Positions 6,053 to 15,373 of a stretch of DNA of 23,766 nt are shown in pieces. A model generated the notes under the pieces. It was not told where the DNA came from. It saw nothing but the letters and a program-made list of their open reading frames with translations, and made no database searches. The position numbers and the translations under genes are program-made. Source of the DNA: a virus. The stretch is taken from IMG/VR virus record IMGVR_UViG_3300020437_001282, positions 1-23,766 of that record. One strand, given 5' to 3'. The stretch's first letter is position 1, and every line of letters starts with the position of its first letter.

Positions 6053-7486
6053 ATGGATTTTGGCATAAATTTAAATAGTGGAACTACAGAACCAAAGTTT
6101 GATTTACCAACAGACTTTAGATTCGATCATATTAGAATCACAACAGATAGAACTGATAGGATCTTTGAAGTTCAGAACGTAACTTCAGAATTTGTTATAT
6201 TTGAACACATTGACAAACCTTTTCTTACAGCAAAACTTGTAATAGTAGACATAGATCCTCAGGTAAATCTTGTGGATCAGATTCATTTTCTTGGAACTGA
6301 AAAAGTTGAGGTTAAGATTAGAACTCAGAGTTCTGAAGATTTTACAATAACTAAAAATTTTGTTGTAACTGAAGTCGTTATCTCTGAAAAGAGTGGTGAT
6401 GGTAATGAAGTCATAATATTAGATCTTATCGAAGATGTAGCCTATCATTCAGCCTTAATGAGATTAAGTAAATCTTACACTGACAATAAGTTAATGATAA
6501 TAGGAAAATTATGTCAAGTTGTAGAAAGAGAAGTTTTTATTACTCCAGGTACAGAAGAAAAAATAAATGGAGACAAACAAACAAAGGTAATTATTCCAAA
6601 TATGCATCCGCTCGAAGCAGCAAACTGGATAAAAGATAGAACGTATACGAGTGATGGCTTCCCTTTCTTTTTTTATTCATGCATTTCTGATGATAGATTG
6701 AGGCTTAGAGACCTTAGAGAGTGTCTAGAAGAGCCGGCTTTAAACAACAGTCAGATACCTTACAGCAATTCAATTTCTTTTGCTCAGAGCAACAGAGGTG
6801 ATGGAAATCCTAGTGAACCGAACTTATTAGATGAAGCATTCAATATTACTAAAGTCAAGGTTGCTAATATTGAAAGACATCTTGAACTTGCAAGAATGGG
6901 TTTTACGACTTCAAAATATAATTTTGTAGATACAACAACGGGAAACAATATTACGTTTGATTATGATATGTCAAAGCAATATGAAAAGTTAATTGAGAAA
7001 CAAGTATTAAATGGGTCTCGCCAAACTTTCTATCCTACCTACGATTTTAATTTTAGAACAGGAAAAGAACTTAAAAACATAAGAGAACATTCTACTAAAG
7101 AGATAACTCACTTCGCTACTTCTAGGCAGTTTAATGATTTTGCAGACACTGAAAGTTATCATGAAGGAAAAGTACTAGAAGATCATACACAAAAAGTTAT
7201 TGCAAAAAGTTTAAGACATTGGTTACTTAAATCAAGCATACAAATAGAAGTCCCGGGAAAGAATTTTTTAAAAAAAGATGCAAATTTAACAATTGGAAAT
7301 ATTATAAAATGTGAATTTCTATCTAATAGAAATCTTAGAAGAGGTTTAAATAGTGATGACATAAGTGATTTAAAAAAATCTGGTGAGTACATGATATATA
7401 CTGCAAGACATCAATTCACTGGTAACACGTATTACGTAACAATGGATATTGGTAGACTTGGAACAAAAGGATACGGAATAAATTAA
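6053..7486 (+). CDS. gp27-like baseplate central hub protein
   Basis: A 477-residue protein starting MDFGINLNSGTTEPKFDLPT. ATG 6053 is chosen; a TTG at 6035 inside gp53 would add only six residues, and 6053 follows the gp53 stop at once. The first 110 residues are beta-rich (FRFDHIRITTDRTDRIFEVQ, TAKLVIVDI, KVEVKIRTQS), as in the gp27/gpD/VgrG hub fold. Residues around 180-200 hold the conserved pattern IPNMHPLEAANWIKDRTYTS followed by GFPFFFYSCI, found in hub proteins of this type. The C-terminus is again beta-rich. T4 gp27 (391 residues) forms the trimeric collar that holds gp5. The next gene has a gp5 OB-fold, so gene order supports the hub role. Similarity to T4 gp27 itself is weak by eye. 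The stop TAA shares its A with the gp5-like start (TAATG). Confidence 0.72.
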   Translation: MDFGINLNSGTTEPKFDLPTDFRFDHIRITTDRTDRIFEVQNVTSEFVIFEHIDKPFLTAKLVIVDIDPQVNLVDQIHFLGTEKVEVKIRTQSSEDFTITKNFVVTEVVISEKSGDGNEVIILDLIEDVAYHSALMRLSKSYTDNKLMIIGKLCQVVEREVFITPGTEEKINGDKQTKVIIPNMHPLEAANWIKDRTYTSDGFPFFFYSCISDDRLRLRDLRECLEEPALNNSQIPYSNSISFAQSNRGDGNPSEPNLLDEAFNITKVKVANIERHLELARMGFTTSKYNFVDTTTGNNITFDYDMSKQYEKLIEKQVLNGSRQTFYPTYDFNFRTGKELKNIREHSTKEITHFATSRQFNDFADTESYHEGKVLEDHTQKVIAKSLRHWLLKSSIQIEVPGKNFLKKDANLTIGNIIKCEFLSNRNLRRGLNSDDISDLKKSGEYMIYTARHQFTGNTYYVTMDIGRLGTKGYGIN

Positions 7487-8382
7487 TGAAAACATTATAT
7501 TCAGAGTATGCACCAGCCGATGCGATTTGGTTCGTAGGAAAAGTTATCAGCAATACTGATCCTTTAAAACTTGGTAGAGTTCAAATAAGGGCGATGGGTA
7601 TTCATACTAGTAACTTATCAGATATACCTACAGCAGATCTTCCTTGGGCACAAGTATTAACAACAGACGGTGGAACTTCTGGTGTTGGATCATTTGTTCC
7701 ATATCAGCCTGGTGCTTTTGTCGTAGGAATATTTTTAGATGGAAAGTCCGCGCAGATACCTCTTATATTAGGAACAACACCTACGATACAAGAAGCATCA
7801 CCTACACAAAGAACTGATCCAAAAGCACCACCGTTTCCTATAAAGAGAGAAAGAAGCTCGAACATAGAAGAGTCAAATGTTCCAACAGATGGAACAGTTG
7901 ATGATCAAAGTGTTAATTCTAATATCACAGGAAGTACCAATGCTGAAAAAGTTTTTAATTTCTTTACTATAAATGATTTTACACCAGAACAGGCTGCTGG
8001 ATTCATAGGTAACTTTTCAATAGAATCTAATTTAAGACCTGATGCACTGAACCCAAACGATAAAGGAAAACCAGCTTTTGGATTGGCACAGTGGAGAGGA
8101 GATAGACTCGAAGGTTTAGAATATTATGCAAAAGGAAAGAATTTAACTAGAGACAGTCTAGAAGCTCAGTTACAATGGACTATGCATGAGTTAAGAAACA
8201 AAGAAAGAGGTGCAGGCGCAAAAATTAGAAATACTAGAACTGTCGTTGAAGCTACAACAGTGATATGTAGATTTTATGAGAGACCATCTTTTAAAATTGT
8301 TGATGGTGTATACACAAGTCCATCTCTTCCAAAAAGAATAGCAGATGCAAAAGAAAGTTTTGAAAGGTTTGCAAGAACATGA
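7486..8382 (+). CDS. 5: gp5-type hub protein: OB-fold plus tail lysozyme domain, lacking the needle
   Basis: A 298-residue protein. Residues 12-100 resemble the gp5/VgrG OB-fold: WFVGKVISNTDPLKLGRVQI, then LPWAQVL, VPYQPGAFVVGIFLDGKSAQ and IPLILGT. A Pro/Ser/Thr linker (100-150) follows. Residues 152-245 form a phage tail lysozyme-type domain, with TPEQAAGFIGNFSIESNLRP (166-185) and FGLAQWRGDRLEGL (198-211). E180 is the likely catalytic acid, set as in lytic muramidases or transglycosylases of that family. In T4, gp5 (575 residues) also carries a C-terminal beta-helix needle. Here the protein stops after the enzyme and the needle appears two genes downstream. The lysozyme is of a different family from T4 gp5 lysozyme. 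The stop overlaps the amidase ATG (ATGA). Confidence 0.85.
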   Translation: MKTLYSEYAPADAIWFVGKVISNTDPLKLGRVQIRAMGIHTSNLSDIPTADLPWAQVLTTDGGTSGVGSFVPYQPGAFVVGIFLDGKSAQIPLILGTTPTIQEASPTQRTDPKAPPFPIKRERSSNIEESNVPTDGTVDDQSVNSNITGSTNAEKVFNFFTINDFTPEQAAGFIGNFSIESNLRPDALNPNDKGKPAFGLAQWRGDRLEGLEYYAKGKNLTRDSLEAQLQWTMHELRNKERGAGAKIRNTRTVVEATTVICRFYERPSFKIVDGVYTSPSLPKRIADAKESFERFART

Positions 8383-9896
8383 CAACTATTAATAAAGTTC
8401 CAGTTAGTAAAGTTAATAATACGTTAACAAGAGTTCCTATCACGGGTAGGTTTAGCTCACAACTAACACAGATCGAAAAAGCTGCAGAAACATTAAAAGC
8501 TGCTCAAAGCACTAAACTAGGATCAAGCTTGAATGAAACTATAAGTGGTGTAAAAGCACTAACTCAACCAGATGAATATCCAACAGACATATTGTCTGAA
8601 CCACCGATTGCACAGATTACAGAAGAAGCCGATGCCTCTTTGAAAAAAACATCATCTCAAGTTTCAAACATTAATAAAATGACATCATCTGGTCTATCTG
8701 GTGATGGATTTATGAATGCGCATATAATGAGTGGAACACCACAAGCAGTAAAAAACGGAATATTTAATGCTTCAGGTATTGAACCACCATTAGGAAACTT
8801 ACAAGCAATAGCTCCAAACTTTTTACAATCTGCGGCTGCTACTTCTTTACCAAAAATGTCAGTAGGAGGAGAATTTCTTTCTCAAATTACTTCAGCGAAT
8901 GCTGAGTTAGGAAGCACCACCTCAAACATAACATCATTAGTATCTTCATTGCTAGGTGAACAACAAAATATTGGTCTTACGCAAAAAACTATTATTAATA
9001 GTCAGAATTATTTAGAAGAATTTTTAAAAACTGTTTCAGAAAATACTTTATCACCTGAAGAAGTTTTAAACTGTACTAATTTACTTTTAGAAGGAAAACA
9101 AAACGAAGTAATAAACATTGTTTCTAAAGCTGGTGCAAGAGAAGGAGTTACGTTAGATAACGTCAACGTAGAAAATTCTATAATTAAAATCACACCGTCT
9201 GCTGCAGAAGCTATAGACATCAAGTCTTCATCACTAAACAGTATGGGATCTTCAACAAGAAAAACTAGAGATCTAGGTACGGTCGGAAATAAATGGAATG
9301 GTTCTAGTACAAACACTGGTGACTATAACTTTGAAAAAGTAAACTCTATGGAAGAACTAGTGGCTGATCTAAGAAATCTAACAAGAGAAATAACAGAAGT
9401 TGTAGTACACTGGACAGCACATTTTAACGATCAAGGACATGTTGGAGCAAAAGAGATACATCAGATAGCAATCAATAGAGGTTTTGCAGGATGCAGTTAT
9501 CACTACATTATTAAAAGAAACGGCGACTTAGAGAGAGGAAGGCCGGTCAGACTAAAAGGAGCGCACGCAAGAACTGCTGGTCATAATAACTTTAGCATAG
9601 GAATAGCGTTTATTGCTGGTTATAACTGTCCTTCTGGAACACGTAATCCAGACAGATACGTGAGTTCTGAATCAATAACTCCAGCACAGTATAAAACTTT
9701 TGATATGTTTTTAAAAGGATTCTTCATGATATATCCTGGAGGACAAGTATTTGGTCATCAAGATTTTGATAATAATAAAGTAGATCCTGGTTTTGATGTT
9801 GAGGCTTATATTGATGCTAGATTCAATAGAAAAAACGTTACAAATCCAAATGACGGGCCAGCTACTCCAACACAAATCGCAAGTATCGTAGGATAA
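8379..9896 (+). CDS. Tail-associated N-acetylmuramoyl-L-alanine amidase (Amidase_2 fold)
   Basis: A 505-residue protein. The N-terminal 320 residues are Ser/Ala/Thr-rich, match nothing I recognise, and may anchor the enzyme in the hub. Residues 340-485 are an Amidase_2/T7-lysozyme-like domain: VVVHWTAHFN (341-350), AKEIHQIAINRGFAGCSYHY (357-376), then IIKRNGDLERGRPV, NFSIGIAFIAG (404-414), and FGHQDFDNNKVDPGFD (458-473). Predicted zinc ligands are H344, H460 and D469; Y374 and K467 fit the catalytic Tyr and Lys of T7 lysozyme. The third ligand is Asp, as in E. coli AmpD, where T7 lysozyme has Cys. The enzyme would cut the amide bond between muramic acid and L-Ala. There is no signal peptide. 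It sits between lysozyme and needle genes, so I infer it is delivered by the tail spike rather than being the lysis endolysin. Confidence 0.85.
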   Translation: MTTINKVPVSKVNNTLTRVPITGRFSSQLTQIEKAAETLKAAQSTKLGSSLNETISGVKALTQPDEYPTDILSEPPIAQITEEADASLKKTSSQVSNINKMTSSGLSGDGFMNAHIMSGTPQAVKNGIFNASGIEPPLGNLQAIAPNFLQSAAATSLPKMSVGGEFLSQITSANAELGSTTSNITSLVSSLLGEQQNIGLTQKTIINSQNYLEEFLKTVSENTLSPEEVLNCTNLLLEGKQNEVINIVSKAGAREGVTLDNVNVENSIIKITPSAAEAIDIKSSSLNSMGSSTRKTRDLGTVGNKWNGSSTNTGDYNFEKVNSMEELVADLRNLTREITEVVVHWTAHFNDQGHVGAKEIHQIAINRGFAGCSYHYIIKRNGDLERGRPVRLKGAHARTAGHNNFSIGIAFIAGYNCPSGTRNPDRYVSSESITPAQYKTFDMFLKGFFMIYPGGQVFGHQDFDNNKVDPGFDVEAYIDARFNRKNVTNPNDGPATPTQIASIVG

Positions 9897-9900
9897 TAAA

Positions 9901-11925
9901 ATGACAACAGAAAATAATGAGTTAGAACTACGTATTCAAGATACAAGTGAAGCAGCAGTAAATGCCGAAGGTCGGCCTGAAGACGCATTTAATGATCCAA
10001 CAGGTCAGTTTCCTAGAGGTAACTATCATGATCAACCATCGGTCAATAAGGCCGTAAGAGGCGATACTATAAATGAGCTTGATCTTAGAAATGGTATTCC
10101 AGGTGTAGATACAGATCTACAGCAAAAAGTAGCAACACAATATCCGATGGCTGCTACTACGGAATCTGTATCAGGACATATTATAGAAATAAATGATACT
10201 CCCGGTGGAGAACGTATTCTTATCAAACATAATACTGGTGCCGGTATTGATATTAAGTCTGATGGCTCTATTGTTATAAACACTAAAGGAAATAAAGTAG
10301 ATATTGTTGATAACGATCATCGATTAGTTGTAGAAGGTGATGGAAATGTTTCTTACTTTGGAAACTTAAATATGAATGTTTCTGGTGATTATAATTTAAC
10401 AGTAGGAGGAAACTATAACTTAAAAGTAAAGGGTAACTGGATAGCAACTATTAGCGGTTCTTATAAAAAGAAAATATTAGGAATTATGAGTGAAGTTGTT
10501 TTGAAATCAAAGTCTGTAACAATTTTAGGTCAGACTATAAACACACATCTTTCAAATGTTGGTAATTTTATTAAAGGTACCTATCAACAAATGGTGAAGA
10601 AAAGAGCTGATTATAATCATGGAGCAGAAGCTTTGTTCAATGCCGAAACAGAAATAAACATGACTAGTCCAAAAGTAAATATTGCAGCAACTGATCTTTC
10701 TGTTATAGGTGCACAAGGAACTATAGGCGGGCAAAATATGATTCATTATGGAAAGAATATGTATCTTGAAAATACTATACACTCTCCGACTGCGAGTTTT
10801 ACATCAGCATACGCTACAACTTTTCATGGATCATTAAATGGTACAGCTAACTTTGCTGTTAACTCATCTGTGGCTGGTGGTATTGCTGTTGTACAAATTC
10901 CAAGTGCCAACATTAATTCAGACGCAGTTGATAACACAGAAACTCAAAAACCTACGAGTTCAGAAATTACTGATCTTTTAACTAACAATGAGATTGGTCC
11001 GAAGAAAGTAAGTATAGATGAAAACAATGAGATTAAAAACTTTCATGATAAAACTGTTACATCAGGTGGAATAACAACAGGTGAAACAAACACTAGAGAG
11101 ACAAGATCTAAACTAAAGGATAAGAAGAATCTACAAAACACAAACTTTGTAGCTGATAGAGTGGCATCAGGAAACTTATCTGCTTCATTTGCAAATGCTG
11201 TTCCTGGGCAAATTGAGAGAGTAAGTGGAAAAGCAACGACACCGAGAATCGGTCATGACATAATGGGTCAAACTGGAAGATCTCTAAGTGAGAATAAGTA
11301 TAAACCATCTGAAGCTGCTGCTAAACCAAGAACATATGTTTATTCAGTTACAGCTAAGTTTAATCCTAATAATCTCACAGAAATAACACATAACACTTTA
11401 CTTGGAAGAGGTATACCGATATCAAAATTTACCGGAGCAGTCGGTAATAAAACGACTTTAAATCATATTACGGATAAAGATAAAAGACTACAAATCGCGA
11501 GAAACTTACTAGTTCAAGCTAATATCATTGAGTTATTTAGATTTCTTGGATCTATGAAGGGATTTAATCTAGTAGTTGCTGAAGGAATATATCAACCAGG
11601 ACCTGGTGAAACACCGACTCCAGAAAGTTTCAATGACTTGGCACAAACTGGAAGAGCTGTAGCATATGAAATATATGCCCAAGGTGGTGGAATAGCCTTA
11701 GATAAACTATATGACTTTGCAGAGTTCTTAAAAGATAGCTACAGCTATAATAAATTAGGATTAGCATATGATAAATTTAATCCAGATGGAAAACTACATG
11801 CACAGTTAATAGTTGAAATACCTAATATTCCTGCTTCATACAGAGCTACTTATGATATGCAATTAGAAACAACTTTTAACAGTGAGATTCAGAGTTCATC
11901 AGATTTAGTTGAAATATTATCTTAA
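9901..11925 (+). CDS. gp5 C-terminal-type beta-helix needle protein with a possible degenerate M15-like domain
   Basis: A 674-residue protein. Residues 85-130 hold a beta domain (SGHIIEINDTPGGERILIKH, then GAGIDIKSDGSIVINTKG) seen in gp5 and VgrG-like spikes before the needle. Residues 140-215 hold near-octad repeats around VSGDYNLTVGGNYNLKVKGN (160-179), then SGSY, the VxGxxxxx pattern of the T4 gp5 and VgrG triple-stranded beta-helix. This makes it the likely membrane-piercing spike. Residues 340-470 are low complexity and probably a linker. The C-terminal 195 residues form a separate globular domain. NLLVQANIIELFRFLG (535-550), then FNDLAQTGRAVAYEIY (577-592) and LHAQLIVEI (632-640) loosely resemble an M15 carboxypeptidase, but the SxHxxGxAxD ligand residues are absent. 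That part is only a suggestion. It begins 4 nt after the amidase stop. Confidence 0.72.
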   Translation: MTTENNELELRIQDTSEAAVNAEGRPEDAFNDPTGQFPRGNYHDQPSVNKAVRGDTINELDLRNGIPGVDTDLQQKVATQYPMAATTESVSGHIIEINDTPGGERILIKHNTGAGIDIKSDGSIVINTKGNKVDIVDNDHRLVVEGDGNVSYFGNLNMNVSGDYNLTVGGNYNLKVKGNWIATISGSYKKKILGIMSEVVLKSKSVTILGQTINTHLSNVGNFIKGTYQQMVKKRADYNHGAEALFNAETEINMTSPKVNIAATDLSVIGAQGTIGGQNMIHYGKNMYLENTIHSPTASFTSAYATTFHGSLNGTANFAVNSSVAGGIAVVQIPSANINSDAVDNTETQKPTSSEITDLLTNNEIGPKKVSIDENNEIKNFHDKTVTSGGITTGETNTRETRSKLKDKKNLQNTNFVADRVASGNLSASFANAVPGQIERVSGKATTPRIGHDIMGQTGRSLSENKYKPSEAAAKPRTYVYSVTAKFNPNNLTEITHNTLLGRGIPISKFTGAVGNKTTLNHITDKDKRLQIARNLLVQANIIELFRFLGSMKGFNLVVAEGIYQPGPGETPTPESFNDLAQTGRAVAYEIYAQGGGIALDKLYDFAEFLKDSYSYNKLGLAYDKFNPDGKLHAQLIVEIPNIPASYRATYDMQLETTFNSEIQSSSDLVEILS

Positions 11926-11928
11926 TCA

Positions 11929-11936
11929 TATAAATA
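11929..11936 (+). promoter_or_regulatory. 25: T4-type late promoter before gp25
   Basis: Exact TATAAATA in the short gap between the needle gene and gp25. The expected start near 11942 leaves a leader of about 16 nt that still includes AGGA (11948-11951), 6 nt before the ATG. Confidence 0.7.
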
Positions 11937-11957
11937 TGGATAATTATAGGACACAAA

Positions 11958-12398
11958 ATGGTAACTAAAGCATTTTCAATAGAGGACGGCAATCAAAGTT
12001 CATCTTTGCTTACGAGTCGAAGTACAAAGTATTCTGACATAGATTTGCTTTTTGCGAATAAATTGTCTGGTGATATTTTTAAAAAAGTTGATGCTGCAGC
12101 AGTAAAGCAATCGGTGAAAAATATTGTTCGTACTAGAAAAGGCGAGAAACCATTTAATCCAGAGTTTGGTAGCAATATTGGAGACTTTCTTTTTGAACTT
12201 GCTGACGAAGGATTTTTGGAACAAGTAGAAAGTAGTTTGAAGGCAGAAATACTAAACTTTGAACCTAGAGTAAAAGAATTAGATATAACTGTTGTACCTC
12301 AGCCTGATCAGAATACTATGTCAGTTACTATTCAATTCAAAGTCGGTAGTAATGTAAACCCTGAACTCATAAACACTACAATGGCGAGGTTAAGATAA
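11958..12398 (+). CDS. 25: gp25 baseplate wedge protein
   Basis: A 146-residue member of the GPW/gp25 family, near T4 gp25 (132). It has KYSDIDLLF (24-32), the helix KQSVKNIVRTRKGEKPFNPE (50-69) continuing FGSNIGDFLFE, and the family's EPR motif at 102-104 (FEPRVKELDITV). In contractile tails and type VI secretion systems (TssE) this protein sits at the wedge core beside gp6 and gp53 and nucleates sheath assembly; the EPR motif makes the core contact. It is the first gene after a late promoter and is directly abutted by gp6 (stop TAA 12396-12398, ATG at 12399), as in many contractile systems. No oddities are seen. Confidence 0.95.
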   Translation: MVTKAFSIEDGNQSSSLLTSRSTKYSDIDLLFANKLSGDIFKKVDAAAVKQSVKNIVRTRKGEKPFNPEFGSNIGDFLFELADEGFLEQVESSLKAEILNFEPRVKELDITVVPQPDQNTMSVTIQFKVGSNVNPELINTTMARLR

Positions 12399-14246
12399 AT
12401 GGCAACAAATATTACATCAAGTGCTTTAGATTTTAATAATATTAAAACATCACTTAAAAATTTTTTAAAGAAGAAAACAGAATTTGCTGACTATGACTTT
12501 GAAGGATCAGGACTGTCAAACATATTAGATGTATTAGCTTATAATACACATATCAATGGATTAATAGCTAATCTTGCAACAAATGAATCGTTTCTACATA
12601 CTGCTCAGTTAAGATCTTCTTTAGTTTCACATGCAGAGTCATTAGGTTATGATATTAGATCAAAGACATCTGCTCAAGTAAAATTCACTGCAAGTTTAAA
12701 TTTAACCGGAGTTGCTGGTAGAGCTCAGACCTATATACTTCCTATAGGAACAACTTTCACTGGAACTAATGAAGATGGAAACTTTACTTTTCAGACTTTA
12801 GAATCTTACTCAGCTTCAGATGATGGTTCAGGATTATACACTTTTAGTGATGTGAACGGCGTAACTGCAGTAACAGCATTTGAAGGAACTAATATTACTA
12901 AAACATTTTTTGTAGGTCAAGCGACAGATCGGCAGATTTATATAATACCCGATAATGACATCGATACCTCTACAGTTGTAGTCAGAGTTTTTCCTTCTGC
13001 TTCATCTGATACGAGTGAAGAATACACACCTTTGAAAAAAGCAGTTAAGGTTGATTCTAAATCAACTTACTATACTTTAAGAGAAACACCAAATCAAGCA
13101 TATGAACTTAATTTTGGAGATGGAGTTACTTTTGGTAAGACACCAGAAGCCGGAAGTAGAATAGTAGTAACTTATCTGAGGACATCTGCTGCTTTAGGAA
13201 ATGGTTGTAAGTCATTTACAACAAGTGCAGCATACACAATAGGAGGAACTCCGTATTCAGTATCCATAGTTCCACAAAGTAATTCGGTTGGTGGTGCAGA
13301 TAAACAAGGAATAGAATCTATAAGACAAGAAGCCGCAGCAGCTTTTGCAGCTCAACAAAGACTTGTAACTCCTGAAGACTATAGAGCTACTATATCTTCT
13401 AACTTTCCTACAGTTTCTGATATATCAGTTTGGGGTGGTCAAGATAATGTACCTATAGCTTATGGAAAAGTTTATATTGCTTTAGATTTTAACACTGGAT
13501 TATCTGATGCTGCTAAAACAACAATCAAAACATCTATTAGAAGAGACTTTTCTGATAATTTATCTGTGATGTCTATTACTCCAGTTTTCGTTGATCCTGT
13601 GGAATCATATTTAGAACTTACTACAAATTTGACAGTAAATCCTGACATAACATCTAAAGCACCATCAACTTTAGAGAGTAATGCAAAAGATAAAGTTCTT
13701 GAATATTTTAATAGCACCATAAACGGCTTTTCAAAAACATTTAGAAGGTCAAATCTTTTAACAGAAATCGATGAACTCGACGTTGGAATTCTTAACTCTA
13801 AGATGGATGTAAAAGTTCAAGCAAGATTAGTACCGACTTTAAATACAGCAGCATCATATGAAATTCAATATCCTATGGCAATATTAGGGCCTGATGATTT
13901 AAGAATCGTTGTTGAATCTAGTACGTTTGATGTTACTGGAGTCAATGGTACATGTAAGATTATCAATAAGTTAAACAGTAATATTTTACAAGTAGTTAAT
14001 ATTGATGATGGAGACAATGTGATTACGGATAATATAGGATCATATGACGCTTCAAATGGAAAAATAAACTTAAATAATTTCAATCCGAGTTTAATAATTG
14101 GTGGTGTAAACTTTTTAAAGTTTTTTGTCATTCCTCAAGATCAAGCAACTATCATAGGATTAAGAAATTATATTTTTAAGGTAGACTTATCTAAATTAAT
14201 TGTTACAAGTAGTATTGATAGACAAGGCGTAAGAGTAGTACTATAA
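12399..14246 (+). CDS. 6: gp6 baseplate wedge protein (baseplate J-like)
   Basis: A 615-residue homologue of T4 gp6 (660). N-terminal blocks are FNNIKTSLKNFLKKKTEFAD and LDVLAYNTHINGLIANLATN, then ESFLHTAQLRSSLVSHAESL and GYDIRSKTSAQV. A central beta domain has LNFGDGVTFGKTPEAGSRIV, then VTYLRT. EAAAAFAAQQRLVTPEDYRA and VSDISVWGGQDN mark the J-like core. The C-terminus (GTCKIINKLN, DNIGSYDASNGKINL) follows the marine T4-like version. gp6 dimers form the inner ring that ties wedges together through contact with gp25 and gp53. The gene starts immediately after the gp25 stop and its own stop overlaps the next ATG (TAATG). Confidence 0.92.
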   Translation: MATNITSSALDFNNIKTSLKNFLKKKTEFADYDFEGSGLSNILDVLAYNTHINGLIANLATNESFLHTAQLRSSLVSHAESLGYDIRSKTSAQVKFTASLNLTGVAGRAQTYILPIGTTFTGTNEDGNFTFQTLESYSASDDGSGLYTFSDVNGVTAVTAFEGTNITKTFFVGQATDRQIYIIPDNDIDTSTVVVRVFPSASSDTSEEYTPLKKAVKVDSKSTYYTLRETPNQAYELNFGDGVTFGKTPEAGSRIVVTYLRTSAALGNGCKSFTTSAAYTIGGTPYSVSIVPQSNSVGGADKQGIESIRQEAAAAFAAQQRLVTPEDYRATISSNFPTVSDISVWGGQDNVPIAYGKVYIALDFNTGLSDAAKTTIKTSIRRDFSDNLSVMSITPVFVDPVESYLELTTNLTVNPDITSKAPSTLESNAKDKVLEYFNSTINGFSKTFRRSNLLTEIDELDVGILNSKMDVKVQARLVPTLNTAASYEIQYPMAILGPDDLRIVVESSTFDVTGVNGTCKIINKLNSNILQVVNIDDGDNVITDNIGSYDASNGKINLNNFNPSLIIGGVNFLKFFVIPQDQATIIGLRNYIFKVDLSKLIVTSSIDRQGVRVVL

Positions 14247-15373
14247 TGGTTGAAAGAACTCTCACAGACTATGGAAGGTTAGATGTAAGTTTTCATCGTA
14301 ATATGGTCGGTGAAATTCTGCCTGAGTATTTTGCTTCAGATTATCCGAATCTTATAAATTTTCTAGAATCTTACTATGAGTTTTTAGATAGCGGTGATAA
14401 CTTCGGTGCATTGATTCAAGATCTTTATACTATAAGAGATGTTGAAGCATCTTCTTTACAACATTTAGACAATATGTTTAGAGAATTTGCTCAAGGTATG
14501 TCTCAATCTTTTTTTAAAAGTCCAAGAGAAATAATAAGAAATTTTGCACGATTCTTTAGAGTTAAAGGTTCACGATATTCTGCAGAAGGATTTTTTAGAG
14601 GTTTTTTTGGCGAAAATGTTGAAGTAAGTTTTCCAAAAGATGATATATTTCTTTTAAACGATTCAAATCATCAAATAAATGATCCCTTTAGTGTGTTACA
14701 AGATGGAGCTGCTTTTCAAATACTTTCCATAATGCTCAAGGTTCCTTTATCAATTAATATATGGGGAGAACTTTACAAGAAGTTTGTTCATCCAGCTGGT
14801 TTTTTTCTTTCAAATGAAGTACTGATACAGCCAGAAATAGGAACAGTTCTTTCTGCAAATGAAGCCGTGTTTGATTCACAGCATGGTGGACCTACACCAA
14901 TACTGGTGTTTAGTGAAGAGACAAACATGGTTTTTGCATCTTTAGCAGATACGACGATTATGGATTTTATGGGATCGACTTCATATATCATGGCTGGTGA
15001 TAGTTTAAATACAGTTGAATTTAATCAAGTCGATAGTAACACAAATACCTGGACTGCGAATAGTAACAACGCTTTTGGATTAAAAGATTCTTCTATAAGT
15101 TATACGTCTGCGAATCCAGGATCTAACAGAGTATTTACAGTAAGAATGGATCCAAATGAAACAGTAGCGAAGTATAAAGATCAATCAATTCAAGCATTAG
15201 ATAACATATATAGATCAATATTTGATATGGCAGATGCAAGTAGTCCAAGAATGGATAGAGATCAAATAAACGGATTTCCAACCGATATCCGGTTCGATAA
15301 TACTAACGAAACTCTTGATCAAGGAATTTATGATTCGCACGGTAGGACTTGGAACTATATGTCCAATCTTTGA
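14246..15373 (+). CDS. Baseplate wedge protein in the gp7 position
   Basis: A 375-residue protein. The N-terminal half is helical and well ordered: EILPEYFASDYPNLINFLES (23-42), FARFFRVKGSRYSAEGFFRG (100-119) then FFGENVEVSFP, and FQILSIMLKVPLSINIWGEL (157-176) then YKKFVHPAGFFLSNEV. These blocks resemble tail protein I-type wedge components that bind the gp6/J-like protein, and I recall them in T4-like marine phage genomes directly after gp6. T4 has gp7 (1032 residues) in that place, so a gp7 role is likely, but no direct match to T4 gp7 is visible. The C-terminal 180 residues are Asn/Ser/Thr/Asp-rich and less ordered. Its start overlaps the gp6 stop. It is followed by a 46-nt gap with a late promoter. 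Confidence 0.6.
   Translation: MVERTLTDYGRLDVSFHRNMVGEILPEYFASDYPNLINFLESYYEFLDSGDNFGALIQDLYTIRDVEASSLQHLDNMFREFAQGMSQSFFKSPREIIRNFARFFRVKGSRYSAEGFFRGFFGENVEVSFPKDDIFLLNDSNHQINDPFSVLQDGAAFQILSIMLKVPLSINIWGELYKKFVHPAGFFLSNEVLIQPEIGTVLSANEAVFDSQHGGPTPILVFSEETNMVFASLADTTIMDFMGSTSYIMAGDSLNTVEFNQVDSNTNTWTANSNNAFGLKDSSISYTSANPGSNRVFTVRMDPNETVAKYKDQSIQALDNIYRSIFDMADASSPRMDRDQINGFPTDIRFDNTNETLDQGIYDSHGRTWNYMSNL

Noticed and set aside
9008-9316. Minus-strand open frames of 60 to 112 codons opposite the amidase, needle, gp6 and giant genes
   Set aside because: All lie opposite confidently assigned genes, without ribosome sites or recognisable products.
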